A DNA stretch of 64,000 bases from Oopsacas minuta (GCA_024704765.1 JAKMXF010000313.1:341450-405449), one strand, 5' to 3'; positions 11,188 through 22,785 are shown, counted from the stretch's first letter. The notes: a model not told the origin generated them from the sequence alone. Made by a program: numbers and translations.

Positions 11188-14100
11188 ATGGCGGCTACTA
11201 GCGGCTCGTTAGCCTTTGGTGACAATTTAACAGTACTGACGAAGAAAGATCTTGTCGAAGAATTGAATAAGCGAAATCTTAAAACGGTTGGAACTAAGGG
11301 TGTCCTCATAACCAGACTGAAATCTGTTCTCAAGAAAGAAAGTCAAGAAATGACAGAACCATCCCCTGAAATGGAAATACCGGAACACAAAGACGTCAGT
11401 CAAACAAACATAGATACTTTAAATTCATCAAAAGAAGACGAAATTCCTCTTCCTACATTCATATCCCCTGATTATGAGAATATTGATTCTGCTCAAGGAT
11501 CCCCGGAGGATAAATTTGAGGATGACCAAGAGTCCAAGAAAGAACCTTCTCAAGAAATGGAAGATATTAATCAACAGGAGAAAGATCTGATGGATATTAG
11601 TAGTTCCTATTTTGAGCAGATTGATTCTATGTCAGACACTGGTGACCAACCAGAGGGTGTGTCAAATGATGCAGAGTATGAGGTTCTAAGCGATAAGGAA
11701 AATCCTGAAGACTTTGATGATTTCTGTCCGATAGAAGGAGACAGCTACGAACAAGACATGACTGAATTTGTCCAAACGGAAGGAGGAGAATTCATACCAG
11801 ATCAGCCTCTGCCTTCTGAAGTATCTGAGGTGTTGTTGTATGAAGATGAACCAGCTGATCTAGAGGTTATTGACTATCAGGGAGGTGATGAGCATACAGA
11901 ACCTATAGATTCACCAGATGAAGAGTTCCGCTTAGAGGGACAGGAACCTATATCTCCGTGTGATTCAGAGGAGTATCCTGTGGTCCTTCAAGAAACTACT
12001 GAGAAAAAGGAGAATAAAGCTAATTCAAATCAATCGAATGAAGATGAGGTTATACTCGATGTCGGAGGTGAAAAACTGGAAATCGATAATGTCGCTAAAA
12101 AGGATAAGTTTGATAAATACAAAGAAGTTAAGAATCAAGATCCTGAATGTAATCTCTGGATTAGTAACTTGTCAGAAGATACACGAGCTAGTACACTCAA
12201 GAATAAATTTACCCCACATGGCAATGTCATATCTGCGAAAATAGTCGCTAACGCATCGAAATCTGGCGAAAAGAACAAATTCTTCGGTTATGTAATTATG
12301 AGTAATGCAGAAGAAGCAGCTAAATGTATTCGAGATTTGACTAACTCAGAGATTGATGGAAAGCAGGTAATAGTTGAAATTGCTAAGGCTACTCTTCCTA
12401 ATGTTGTTTCTAGATCTGGGAGGCTAGAGGAGAGAGAGAAGAGAGATCACTCAGATCGGGGGGACTCCAGTCGATCTGGGAAGAGAGATAACTTTCAAGG
12501 TCGCAGGATAATTCTTGTAAGAGGAGAAAACGGACAGAAATTAGTGCGGGTTAGAGACAGCAATCATTCAGCTGATAGTAGAACACATTACTCCTCTGTT
12601 AGACAGGTTAGAGAGGTTAGAAATGTAAGATCTCATCGTAGTGCCTCTCCTCGTGACCGCAGGATATCTATAGACAGACGAAATAGGTATTCTCCGCCTC
12701 CAAACCTCAGAGAAATGCATTCCAATGATCCATATCGTCGTCGTGTGGTCAGCAGGGATTATCCTTCATCCTCAAGCGGAATGGACAGCAAGAACTACGG
12801 ATCTTACAGAGGACGTGGTTTGCATCAGGATTCTGGTTATGGTCGTGACGTATATTCCTCTCCGCGAATGAACCACTCTATGCGAGGGGTGGGCATGCAT
12901 TCGCCGAGGTCGTTTGACCCCACTGGTGAGAAATCTAGGAGAGATGAGGATAAGAGGAGAATGGTTGACGAGATTAGAAGACATGAACAGCTGGAGAATG
13001 AAATTCGAAAACGCGAGCAAAGAGACAAAGAACGTCTATTGAAACAAATGCATGCTAGGGAAGCCGTAAAGGAGCAAGAATTTCGTGAGAGAGAAAGACA
13101 ACTACATGAACGAGAACAAAACGAAAGACAGAAGAGAATGATGCTTGAAGAAGCACTCAGAAGTAAGGAAAAGAGAGAACGAGAATTGTTAAAAGAAAAG
13201 GAAATTCAATCAAAAATGTTGCAAGATCGAGAGCGTCTACTCGCTAAGCGCGACAAAGATGCTCAAAACCTGACTCAACTCCAACAAGAGTTGATTATCC
13301 TTGAACAGAAGCAGAAAGATGAAAAGTTAAAACTCGAACAAAGGTTGAAAGAGTATCAGAACAGGGAGAAGATTTTTGAAATGGAGCAACAGGATAGACA
13401 TAGAAAGGATATGGAAGCTAAAGTTAGAATGGATGAAGACCAGGAGAGGAGAATGAAAGAGTCCAAGAAGCGTTATGAGGATATGTCTACCCCAAGACAA
13501 ACAATAAAACGACCTTTCGAAGAATCAAGAAGAGAATATTCTGAGAAACGGGTAAGAGATGATCCACATAGTCAGTTCTATCCTTCTGGAGATAATCAGA
13601 GATGGAAGGATGTTGACCGATCGAAGGGTTCTGCTCCTAGCCACGCCTACAGGCCGGATAGTTATCCTAAGAGAGGAGCTCCTCCCCAGCACTCCACCCA
13701 CTCCTCTGGTCACGGGACTCGTTATCCCAAACAATCTGAAGATTACTACGATAATACTGATTCAGGTAGCCATTCTTATTCCCATGCTACTCGACCATAC
13801 TCATCGCGTGGTGGGCATTCTTATAGGGGTAGAAACTTTCCAACCAAATATTCAGACAATGAGAGATCCATGGTCCAGTCAGGCCAGAGCAAGAAAATGA
13901 GGGATCACAGTCCCTCCCCCCAGGACCGTTATTCTTATCCTCGGTCAGAGCGGCACTCTATGAGTGGGAGTGGGAGTCAGTCTCACAAGTCTCATTCAGA
14001 CAGTCGGTCTGGTCCGCCCTCAGGGTCTTCCGGGATGGGAGGCAGACAGAGTGACAGATACGGAGAGAGGCAGTCTAGTGGAAAGAGCATGCATCGTGAC

Positions 14101-14400
14101 AGCTCAGGACACGGGATCGGTGAATGGCACTCTCGCTCTTATGGCTCCAGTTCAGGGCAGCAAAGTGGATACTCAGAACAGAGACCTCTTTCTTTTGACA
14201 AGCTCCCTAGACCTCCCATGCCCTCCTTTAGTCTCCCACCCACCCCTGTCTTGCCTGGAGCACCCGGTGGCTTCATGAATCCGAGTGCTCTGGGGCACAA
14301 TGCAGCTGCTGCTCTACTCACAAGTTTCAGTCTCCATCAGCATCAAGGAGCTCTCAGGGCCCCCTTCCAGCCCAATTTCAATCCTAACTACAGACAGTAA
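11188..14400 (+). CDS. SAFB-like SAP/RRM nuclear scaffold protein
   Basis: This intronless 1070-aa frame matches the scaffold attachment factor B family (SAFB, SAFB2, SLTM). These nuclear proteins bind matrix-attachment DNA and RNA and influence transcription and splicing. A SAP motif lies at residues 15-50 (DLVEELNKRNLKTVGTKG), then a long acidic segment. An RRM follows at about 321-401 with RNP2-like LWISNLS and RNP1-like KNKFFGYVIM. After it come SR/RS-like stretches, a long charged helical block rich in Arg, Glu and Lys (roughly 600-820), and a Gly/Ser/Tyr-rich tail with RGG-type spots (RGGHSYRGR). The frame is open to an ATG at 11095, but that adds a hydrophobic leader foreign to the family, so the ATG at 11188 (MAATSGS) is preferred. 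Length is close to vertebrate SAFB (about 915) and SLTM (about 1030). Confidence 0.9.
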   Translation: MAATSGSLAFGDNLTVLTKKDLVEELNKRNLKTVGTKGVLITRLKSVLKKESQEMTEPSPEMEIPEHKDVSQTNIDTLNSSKEDEIPLPTFISPDYENIDSAQGSPEDKFEDDQESKKEPSQEMEDINQQEKDLMDISSSYFEQIDSMSDTGDQPEGVSNDAEYEVLSDKENPEDFDDFCPIEGDSYEQDMTEFVQTEGGEFIPDQPLPSEVSEVLLYEDEPADLEVIDYQGGDEHTEPIDSPDEEFRLEGQEPISPCDSEEYPVVLQETTEKKENKANSNQSNEDEVILDVGGEKLEIDNVAKKDKFDKYKEVKNQDPECNLWISNLSEDTRASTLKNKFTPHGNVISAKIVANASKSGEKNKFFGYVIMSNAEEAAKCIRDLTNSEIDGKQVIVEIAKATLPNVVSRSGRLEEREKRDHSDRGDSSRSGKRDNFQGRRIILVRGENGQKLVRVRDSNHSADSRTHYSSVRQVREVRNVRSHRSASPRDRRISIDRRNRYSPPPNLREMHSNDPYRRRVVSRDYPSSSSGMDSKNYGSYRGRGLHQDSGYGRDVYSSPRMNHSMRGVGMHSPRSFDPTGEKSRRDEDKRRMVDEIRRHEQLENEIRKREQRDKERLLKQMHAREAVKEQEFRERERQLHEREQNERQKRMMLEEALRSKEKRERELLKEKEIQSKMLQDRERLLAKRDKDAQNLTQLQQELIILEQKQKDEKLKLEQRLKEYQNREKIFEMEQQDRHRKDMEAKVRMDEDQERRMKESKKRYEDMSTPRQTIKRPFEESRREYSEKRVRDDPHSQFYPSGDNQRWKDVDRSKGSAPSHAYRPDSYPKRGAPPQHSTHSSGHGTRYPKQSEDYYDNTDSGSHSYSHATRPYSSRGGHSYRGRNFPTKYSDNERSMVQSGQSKKMRDHSPSPQDRYSYPRSERHSMSGSGSQSHKSHSDSRSGPPSGSSGMGGRQSDRYGERQSSGKSMHRDSSGHGIGEWHSRSYGSSSGQQSGYSEQRPLSFDKLPRPPMPSFSLPPTPVLPGAPGGFMNPSALGHNAAAALLTSFSLHQHQGALRAPFQPNFNPNYRQ

Positions 14401-16170
14401 TCTGTCTATCCTCTCACTAATTCCTAGTTAGTTAAGAAAGAAAAACTTAAGACAAATAGTGAATACACAGTAATTAGTTTATGTTATTTAGAGCTGTTAG
14501 TTATAAACAAGGTTTGAACTCTCCAGAATCTATTCTCATTCTATCAAGATTTGGATTATTAATCTTGTCCTTCTAATTGCAATTGTGGAACAGTGATATA
14601 ATAATACCCCGAGTACCCATTATTCATAAAAATACTACATTTACTTCTCAGTAGTTTATCATATCGAGTATGGAATGTTTACAAATATGGTTAAGCAATG
14701 AGTTATTGATTACGTATCTATTTTGTGGAAACTTGGCACTAATGTTGTATCTGTCGTGGCCGCGTGTGCAAGGTGCTAGGTGTCCCAAGTGGACTATTAG
14801 TGAACATGCCTATTTATGGAAGTAAACTTTATGGACAATTCGACAATTGAGTATTTGGGTAGTTAATTAGAGAAATAGACATTTAAAATTCACGCATTGT
14901 ATATCAAATGGAAATATACCAGTTTATAACAACATATTCAGTGTCTCATCAATTCCCCTCAAGTTAATTGATATATTCAATTTTATAAGCGTTGCACTGA
15001 TCTAGCTATTTTTACGAATACAGTTACTCCATTATCCTGCTACAATTCGCTTTATGCTTGATATTACTTTGATAAGGATTGTCAGCCGAGGGTTTGTCAA
15101 AACCAGCCCTAACCCTCACTATCTAACATTGGTAATTCCAGCAATATAGTTCACTAAAATATCCTTGCTTCTGCCACATTTTGAGGCTGAATACGCGCTT
15201 GCCTTCCTCCAAGACTTAATTTTCCAGTATTTAGAATCTAAGAAACGAATTTCCAATTACAGATTCAAGATATGAATTTAGCAGAAAATGTTTGGAAGAT
15301 AAATAATGTAATATAACGATATTCTTAGTATATTTGCATACAAGCTTCAAGAATAAAATTTACAGATAATATTTATTTTTCTTCAACCGGGGTTCTCAAT
15401 AGGCGGGGCAAATCTGCCCGCGGAAGAATCTGAGATTGACATTTTGTTATTTCATTTAGTGTACTAAGCTAAGGTCGAGAGCTCCTATGTATTTATCATG
15501 AATATTTCTATCTTATACCGGATAATTGAGTTCTTAATCCTGAATATGGTGATTAGTCTGCCCTACAAAGCTCAATCATGACCCTGATATACTGCTGAAT
15601 ATCTCCCCGAAAAGGCCGACTGAAAATGTGTTATTACCATACATCTCGAGAAATATACTATTAAATGCAATTAATCTGTATGTGTTGCGTCACTTGTGTG
15701 TATAGCTATGTTTGTAAGTTCGGAATTGATTGAAGAAACTGTAAGACCCTCAGGGCTGATTTTTGGCACATCCCTTTAACTGCCATATATTATTATGGCG
15801 AATTTGTTATAGTATTTAACTGCCCCTTTTAACACTATTTTCTTTGAAATACAATTTAGTTATATCCCTATGTCTGATTTATTTCTCACCTTCTAGTTGG
15901 TGATTACTCAGCATTGTATTCTCTTCACTAATATATAGTTGTCATTGACAAAATATTAGCCACTTACAATATTTTCACAGATTTGTGATATATTCTTACG
16001 TAAGATTGGTATACTATACATATAGCTATAATCCTTGGTTATACCTACTGATTTCAACAATTTGACGGTAATTTGATAATTTATCTTCATTTTCTGCGAA
16101 TTATTATGATGACGTTGCTAATCTCATTTTGGGCACATTTATAGTAACAAAATACTTCGTCATTCTATTC
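14401..16170. other. 3' flank of SAFB-like gene and spacer
   Basis: No gene is seen. An AATAAA at 15353-15358 is a possible distal poly(A) signal. The segment 15715-15790 (CGGAATTGATTGAAGAAACTG, then CAGGGCTGATTTTTGGC) is a fragment of the dispersed repeat also found near 19390 and 55790. Confidence 0.4.
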
Positions 16171-16179
16171 AAAAAAATC

Positions 16180-16960
16180 AGTTTTGACGACTGATAATGA
16201 TTCTGTTATGGAATTTCTCCTGATCGATCAAGTCAACCGACTAGGTTTATGCATCCAGATAGCCCAAGAATTAGCGATGTTTCCAGTGAATCTTACTGTT
16301 CCTTTTCCGATGATTCCGATAGTAACTTATATGCTCATCAAATTATCGAGTCTACTGATATTACCCCAAATTCACGCCTGAATGATTGGAATGATACTCC
16401 ATCAATGAAATCAAGCACTTCATCAGTATTTTACTCTGCTTTGGTCTAGTTTCCCTGTCACATATTTCTTCATATTGGAAAAAGTCAAAGCTATACAATA
16501 ACAAACTAATCCCTTACTTATGGGTAGAAATAGATTCGAAATATTAATCAGAATGTGGTACTTTGTGGATAATGAGGATCGTGATATATTAGATAGATTG
16601 GCAAAAATATGTCCATTGATTACTATGTTATCCCAAAATAATAAAGAGATTTATAATCCTGGAAAAATATTGTTATTGATGAAAGTATGGTAGCCTGGAA
16701 AGGTAAATTATTCTTTCGTCAATATATAAAGCGCAAGAAACACAAATATGAAATCAAATTGTTCAAATAATTTGATTCCATATTTGTGTCGAAAACGCTT
16801 CTACATATACATTTGAAGTTTATTGTAGTGCTAGGGAAATTTAGGAGAAGGGACAGGCTTACAGTACAGTATACGCAATAATCGGAAAGGTATACCAAAG
16901 GTTGTAAAACATCAAAACTAAAGATTGGTGAACACATAGCCAGGGCATATATACCCAATA
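16180..16960 (+). pseudogene. piggyBac-type transposase remnant
   Basis: Joining frames by eye shows an acidic N-terminus (SDVSSESYCSFSDDSDSN, about 16280). Next comes EIKHFISILLCFGLVSLS (about 16415) and MGRNRFEILIRMWYF (about 16520). Then LDRLAKICPLI and IDESMVAWKGKLFFRQYIK lead into HKYEIKLF at about 16676-16760. This is the order in piggyBac transposases (DDE_Tnp_1_7 family), and the Asp of IDES matches the first catalytic Asp. The frame shifts near 16500 and 16670 and contains stops after 16770. The C-terminal half is unrecognisable. No TTAA-flanked termini were identified. It is a dead copy. Confidence 0.75.
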
Positions 16961-17517
16961 TTTATGAACAAATATGTAGAAATATGGGAATTGAGGCAAA
17001 ACTTAGCACAAATATATTCTTAACATGAATATAATGGCTGATGAATGAAAACGAATGCATAGGATAAATGTATAAATGTTGGAGGCCAATAATAACATTT
17101 TTCCGAATTGTCAGTCTTAGATGACTGCGCACGGGGGTATCGTCAGTCACCGATGACTGACTGACAAGCAGCTAAACTGTTGTATCTGCTAGGGTAAATG
17201 TTGACACTTGAAACATGTTGTTTTCACATCTCAGAGGTAGATGTTGACGTTATAACTTTCAGGATATTTTCTTAAATATATTTTATGGATTCGTTTTTCT
17301 AAATAGCATTTTATGGCCTCTTAATAGGAAATTTTCATTATAATATACTAATGCTATCAAATGCAAATGTAAGAATTATAGTAGTTTCCGGATGAAAATA
17401 CATACCCTATATGATTTTCGGAATTATCCCAAGATGATACCGATAACCGATGATAGGTCTGCCAGTTATAATAGAGCGTCCCGAACTGAAATATTTGTCA
17501 GTGGATTCGACGGTCCT

Positions 17518-17562
17518 ATTATCATAAACTGAGTAAAGCCAGTTCACTCAGTTTATGATAAT
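17518..17562. repeat. Perfect 17-bp hairpin
   Basis: ATTATCATAAACTGAGT and its exact reverse complement are separated by 11 bases. It is not beside any gene end, so it is more likely a MITE relic than a terminator. Confidence 0.8.
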
Positions 17563-17869
17563 TGCAAACTGTTTCCAGATACAGATATGCAAAAACTTTT
17601 CGGTAGGCTTTATGATCATCCCTTCTCAATGAAATTATGCCAAATGTTCAATTGAAGTCGCGTTAACCACTGAGAAATACAAAATATCAACTGACTTATT
17701 CTATTCAATAACTAGTATGTTGTATAGTAAGTATAACTATAACGGGCTCGTCAAAAGGTCTTCAAAGATCCCATTCGTCAAGCATGTTCTACTACTAAAT
17801 ATTTGTAAAATTTTGGACCTCGATAGCCATATTGACAAATAATACATACTGGGCCAGATGAAGGTTAAG

Positions 17870-18000
17870 TAACCTGGTCAAATATTTGAGCGATTTGACC
17901 TGACCTGAAGTGACCTGATTCAGGTTACTTCAGGTCATTTTCAGCTAATTTACAGGTTATTTGCAGGTCATTCAGAATATTTTTAGCTTATTTCAGGCTT
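17870..18000. repeat. Cluster of TGACCT/AGGTCA motifs
   Basis: The pattern TGACCTGAAGTGACCTGATT followed by CAGGTTACTTCAGGTCA forms an inverted repeat whose arms each hold hexamers equal to nuclear-receptor half sites. Weaker copies (CAGGTTAT, CAGGTCATT, CAGGCTT) continue to about 18000. It probably arose as a simple local duplication. Confidence 0.6.
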
Positions 18001-18601
18001 CATTAAATTTACGCTATTCTTTCTTTTTTTGATAATCTTACCTTGCTAATCCCGTCACTTAATTAACTTGTAAATTGAGTAGAATTACAGGCAGCCCTCA
18101 CCGTTCGCGATGTATTCCCTCGATTATTCGCGGTTTTTGTTCCGAGTTATGTCAGTTTGATAGAAAATTTGCAATTTTTATATTTGTATGCATTACTATG
18201 GCAAAAATGTATGTTTTATCGATGAACAGCCCACTTACATTGGACATTTTATCTAATTCCAACATTTCTAGTGTTTTTGTGGTATTTTAATCACGTGAAA
18301 ACAGAAACTTCTCTTCTTAACAATAAGCAAGTTTTAGCCTCTTATGCTTACACAAGTAATATTTTAACTCAGTGAATACAATTAACCTTTTTTAAAACTC
18401 ATAATCCTAAGGGTTAGCTTCCACTTGTTAAATAGCGGTAAACAGCGACGTAGAATTCGACATTAACATTTTAAAATGTCTAACAAGAATATTAAAATTC
18501 AATTTTATCTTTGCTAAAATGGATAATTAGTGGAATAGCATAATTTCAATAATCCATTAAAATCAATTTGATAAATTTAAGTCGGCACGGACGGTGATTT
18601 T

Positions 18602-19032
18602 AGATTTTTCATTATAAAGTTTGCACGTTTCTGAGTTATCGACAGATCATGGATGTCACATGTTTTGCCAATATCTACTTATAACTGGATAATCGTGGAA
18701 GTTATGGTCAAATCAGGAAAGGAATTTTATAGTATTCACCCAACCTCCCTTACCCTTGTGATACATTTTGATATGATAGCCCTCAAAATTACTGCGCAAT
18801 CTCAAAAATGACCATATATGGGTGTATATATGATTACGTGATATTGGAAAGAGATATCATATCAATATGTTCACAAGGGTACGGGAGGTTGGGCGTAATT
18901 AGAAATGCCTATCCTGATTTGACCATAATTTCCACGATTATCGAGTGATAAGTGGCTATTGGCAAAACATGTGACATCCATGATCTGTTCGATAACTCAG
19001 AAACGTGCAAACTTCATCATGAAAAATTCTTA
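18602..19032. mobile_element. Foldback element, copy 1
   Basis: Two arms of about 185 bp are inverted around a short centre near 18806-18838. GATTTTTCATTATAAAGTT at the left pairs with AACTTCATCATGAAAAATTC at the right. ATGGATGTCACATGTTTTGC pairs with GCAAAACATGTGACATCCAT. The centre carries AAAATGACCATATATGG, also at the centre of copy 2 (36.05-36.76 kb). No transposase is present. Confidence 0.75.
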
Positions 19033-19384
19033 TTTTTGTACAGAGACAGTTTTGGATCATTTGGTATTTCAACATTTTGAACATAGATTAATAATTAATG
19101 TTCTACATGGTTTCAAAGATGGAGCAGTTGTTAATATATATTTACCATTTACGCTAAGAAATGACGTCACTTCGATCTGAAAATTTTCACAAGTGTGGCT
19201 TTAGGGAATTCCTACATATCAATAATACATTTATTAAAATGTATCAGTTTCTTATTATCAGCGACTATACAATTCCCGATCAAAATATATCCACTTCTTC
19301 TTATCCCTGGTCCAGTGAAAATTGACTCAGTGATCAGGCCTTATCTTTGGAGGCTATGATTTGATCTATATTATGTCAACATCT

Positions 19385-19580
19385 ACCGTATGTTCGGAAT
19401 TGAATGAATAAGCTGGGAGACCCCAGGGCTAATTTTGGCATATATTGGGCCTTGCTCGGAAGACTTTGATTCTTGGGCGAAAGTTCACACCTATGAAATT
19501 ATTGCGTAAAAATCAGATTATTAGAGCTCCAGTATTACCACAGAATGCCATTAAATGGAATTTGGATGATCCATGGATAA
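19385..19580 (+). repeat. Fragment of a dispersed repeat shared with 55.79 kb
   Basis: GTTCGGAATTGAATGAATAA, then AGGGCTAATTTTGGCATAT, GGGCCTTGCTCGGA and TTGGGCGAAA parallel the 55790-55900 segment phrase by phrase. That copy begins with a Helitron-like 5' end; this one lacks its own recognisable start. Confidence 0.55.
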
Positions 19581-20722
19581 TCTATATTATTAAATCTCAA
19601 TTGTTGTTTGTTTGTTTGTCCGTTGTCAAGGAAAGGATTTACGGTATGCAATTTTGAAATTGTCGCAAAACTATGTATTTATCGTGTTTATCAAGGAAGT
19701 AAATAAAATTTAATAAACTTCACTAAATATATGAAACATGCTGAATCCGATTTTCACACTTTTGGATTAATCATATGTAAATTTATTGTTGTTTTTATGA
19801 ATATAAAGTAAACAAATTTCAAAATTAAGGTGAATCATACTTTCAACGACTATCCTGGAGTATTTGAGTAGGCTGAGCCCAATTATGGAATTATAAACAA
19901 CATATTGTGAATTTTTGTTTACTTTTAGGTACATAAAGTAAACAAATTTCAAAATTGAGGTAGAAACATGCTTTCAACGACTATCCTGGGGCAGGCACGT
20001 AGCTACAGGGGGGCAAGGGGGGGGCAGTTCCCCCCCCAGATAAATTTGGAAGTTTTCGTTTTTCTATACATTGTAGTTAGCTTATTAGCAACCAGCTTTC
20101 AGGTCCAAACGGGATTATAATGTTAATTTCATTGCCCTATTAGCAACCAAATTTCTGCAAAATCCGAGTTGCTAATAAGCGAACTCCACTGTAGTTAATA
20201 GCCTATGTACTTCAACTGCATCGTCAAAACTATGAGGTTAATAACTCGCGTTGCGATTATGGTTTTAATACTAGATGTAGACTAGTCTAGTGCTCCCTAA
20301 CTTAGTAATCTGGTACTTGATGAATTAAAAAGGTTATACATGTAAGAAAAGGAGACTGGGTCGTACTTGTTATACACAAGTAATTAACTTTTCAAAAATA
20401 TTTATCCCTGCAATTGCCCCCCTGAATTTCTTGCTCTAAATACGTGCCTGTCCTGGGGTAATTGAGTATACTAAGTCCGAATATGGTATTGTAAACAATA
20501 TATTGTGAATTTTTGTCTACTTTTTAGGTACATAAAGTAAACAAATTTCAAAATTGTTGTAGAAACATGCTTTCAATGGTTATACTGTGATAATAGTGTG
20601 TGCTGAATCTGAATATTGTAAACAATATCAATATTATTAAATCTTAATTGTTGTTTGTCCGTTGGATACCCCGAGGCGCAATGCGTCGAGTTCATCGCGA
20701 AGCGACGAGCCAGAGGCTCGTA
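19581..20722 (+). mobile_element. Helitron-like non-autonomous element A
   Basis: The 5' end TCTATATTATTAAATCTC follows an A, like Helitron 5' termini that begin TC. The 3' part ends in a GC-rich palindrome, CGAGCC-AGA-GGCTCG (20706-20720), followed by TAA. Between them lie imperfect tandem units of roughly 130 bp, each with AAAGTAAACAAATTTCAAAAT and CAACGACTATCCTGG (or variants). Terminal hairpins and internal tandem repeats fit Helitron-type elements, but no Rep/helicase gene is present and the 3' end is not a clean CTRR. A 459-bp hAT MITE is nested inside. Element B (24.32-25.44 kb) is the same family inverted. Confidence 0.6.
19992..20450. mobile_element. hAT MITE nested in Helitron-like element A
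   Basis: The ends are CAGGCACGTA and its inverse TACGTGCCTG. The host repeat is duplicated on both sides as TCCTGGGG (19984-19991 and 20451-20458), a perfect 8-bp hAT-type target duplication. Removing the insert restores the ~130-bp tandem unit, so it arrived after the Helitron-like element. Confidence 0.85.
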
Positions 20723-21440
20723 AAAAATTAAATTCTGATCAAAAATTAACCTTGAGGCAATTATTGCCGATTATCCCGTTTGCGTATGGACCCAAAAGCA
20801 CTGACAAATGTAGCTGTTACATACTTATGCTGAAACAAGGTACAAAGCTCAAGGCTACTTCCGCCCGTCCACCGCGACCTAGCAAGCGAAGCGCGCTAGT
20901 AATGACAAGGCGAATAGTTAATTTGCCTTATACATCTGTCACCCATTAAATCACTGAAACACATGGTTTAAACACAGCTTGGAAAGCAGCATTTTTCTCT
21001 CTAAAATAGCTTTTGCGAACCGCATGGTGAGATAACATATTTTAGGTAATTGAAACTCATACTTTGATACCATATTCCTATATGTCACTAATAAATACCT
21101 AAGCTCTATCATACATATTTCCGAGATATGTGGTAATAACACATTTTCCAGTCTGCCTTCTCGGGGAAATATTTAGCCGTTCATTAAGTAGGCCATGGCT
21201 CAATCTAGGCTTAGGAAAATATACTTTGCCCCTTGAAAGAAATTAATTGAGAACCCTGCTCTGCTACATGTGTATTTTGTATCCACTCTCTTACTTACTA
21301 TTTATCTAATATCGTGTATACGTATGTGTCACGATATAGTCAGGATATTAAGTATGAATTCTAATTACACGAAGTATCGAGCTATCATGAACACAAAATT
21401 AACCAACAAGATATATTATTATTTTCTATTTCAAGTTCTG
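20723..21440. other. Spacer between element A and GINS2
   Basis: An open frame (20662-20949) crosses the element's 3' end and is not convincing as a gene. A second hairpin, CTAGC...GCTAG, at about 20878-20900 could mark another Helitron-like end. The rest presumably holds the GINS2 promoter. Confidence 0.4.
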
Positions 21441-21444
21441 TTTC

Positions 21445-21990
21445 ATGTCAGATTCTCCCAAAATAACACCAGCTGATCTGGATTATCTTGCTATGAATGA
21501 AGTGATTTTCATCTTACCAGGATTCTCTCTAGGAAGGATTACACTTATCTTGGGAGACTTTGGTCCTTTTGTCCCTTCCATAGCTACAAAAGCACCTCTG
21601 TGGTTTGCTCTGTACCTGAAAGAACGCAAGTTATGTCAGATACAAGTTCCATCATGGCTGACTTGTGAATGGTTAGAGACAAAACGAAATGAAGAGCGGA
21701 GCGATCCAGATGGACCCCTACATCCAATCCACCTCCATTATATGGAGATATCTTCCATCTTATTGAACCATGCTTCTGATGATATCCCGCAAGCAGAAGA
21801 GATCAGAACACTCATTAAAGATATTTGGGATATGCGTATGTCCAAATTACGTAGGAGTATTAGTATTATGATTAAAGAACAGCATGTACATGCTCAAGTC
21901 AAAAATATATCTTATATGGAATTGTTTTGTATTCGTCCTCATCTCTGTAATTCTCTATTCTTAATAGATCACATACAAAAGGCTTCATAA
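21445..21990 (+). CDS. GINS2: DNA replication complex GINS protein PSF2
   Basis: This 181-aa frame aligns over its length with GINS2/PSF2 (human 185 aa). PSF2 is a subunit of the GINS tetramer that joins Cdc45 and MCM2-7 to form the replicative helicase in the nucleus. Diagnostic segments are FILPGFSLGRITLILGDFGP near the start, APLWFALYLKERKLC in the middle, WLTCEWLETKRNEE, and LIKDIWDMRMSKLRRS in the helical domain. Only the last residues are less certain. The frame has no intron. The ATG at 21445 gives the MSDSPKITPADLDYLA start expected of the family. Confidence 0.93.
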   Translation: MSDSPKITPADLDYLAMNEVIFILPGFSLGRITLILGDFGPFVPSIATKAPLWFALYLKERKLCQIQVPSWLTCEWLETKRNEERSDPDGPLHPIHLHYMEISSILLNHASDDIPQAEEIRTLIKDIWDMRMSKLRRSISIMIKEQHVHAQVKNISYMELFCIRPHLCNSLFLIDHIQKAS

Positions 21991-21999
21991 ATTACTTTA

Positions 22000-22760
22000 T
22001 TCTGATTTTTTGAAATTATTTCACTTTTCGAGAATCTGCAGATTGTTACTTAGAAGATATTATACTGGATATGTGTTCGGTTCTATAATCATGCATCAAT
22101 AGTTTTCCAAGTTTATATCTGTTCGGACATAAATTATGTATCTGATTTTATCTTCTATCCGCCCTTTGTTTTTTGAAAATTCTAAATAATGCGCTAGTTT
22201 GTGTACAATCAAAGTTTAATTTAATTTTTGTACGTACAGTCTTACAGTAGTTGATTTCAATAATGCTCGAATTAGATGATGAAATCGACTATATTTTATT
22301 GTTCCATCATGATGACTAATCAGATAGAAACACAATTGAAATTTGACTTTGCGATGAAAAACTTCAATATTTAAATAAATAAGGCAATAGAACCTCCCAA
22401 ATGGACAAGTCTGGAGAGTTAGACACATTTCCGAGGTTCCACTTTTAGAGTTCTACCTGTATTAATAAGAGACACCGACAATTTTACATTTGACCACTCA
22501 AAGGTGTAATTCAAATGTGATAAATTGAATATAGAGTATGGCTATTTGAAACTTCAGTGAAACCTCCGTTAGTGAACTACTCTGATTAGTGAACAAAAAC
22601 TTTTGCCCAAATTGGTTAACTATAAAGAGGTTTGACGGTAATTTTGTATGTTCTGGAGAATGTTAAGTATCTACCGCGGGACAGGTTGAAATAAATTATT
22701 ATACTTGTAGTATTTACTTGCATATTCATGCTACGGAATATGTTCCTTATGGCTGATGCT
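22000..22760. other. Spacer with pogo-like MITE scraps
   Basis: Stretches such as CAGTGAAACCTCCGTTAGTG (22552) and GAGGTTCCACTTTTAGAG (about 22430) resemble pogo/Tigger-like termini. No complete element or gene is delineated. Confidence 0.4.
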
Positions 22761-22785
22761 TAGCCTCAGGTAGCACTTTCCACAG

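Larger units (their letters stand above)
17130..18600. other. Spacer with hairpins and AGGTCA-type repeats
   Basis: No gene is recognised. A perfect 17-bp inverted repeat lies at 17518-17534/17546-17562. A GACCTG-rich stretch lies at about 17870-18000. A pogo-like terminus, CAGGCAGCCCTCACCGTTCG, begins near 18089. Confidence 0.5.

Noticed and set aside
12815-13028. Antisense open frames in the SAFB-like gene as a nested gene
   Set aside because: Low-complexity Ser/Leu translation mirrored from the Arg/Glu-rich coding strand.
13525-13900. Overlapping frames within the SAFB-like gene as separate genes
   Set aside because: They arise from the biased Arg/Ser/Gly codons of the real frame and have no independent domain.
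20662-20949. 95-codon frame overlapping the Helitron-like 3' end as a gene
   Set aside because: Its start lies inside the element's conserved terminal sequence, which recurs at other loci without an open frame.
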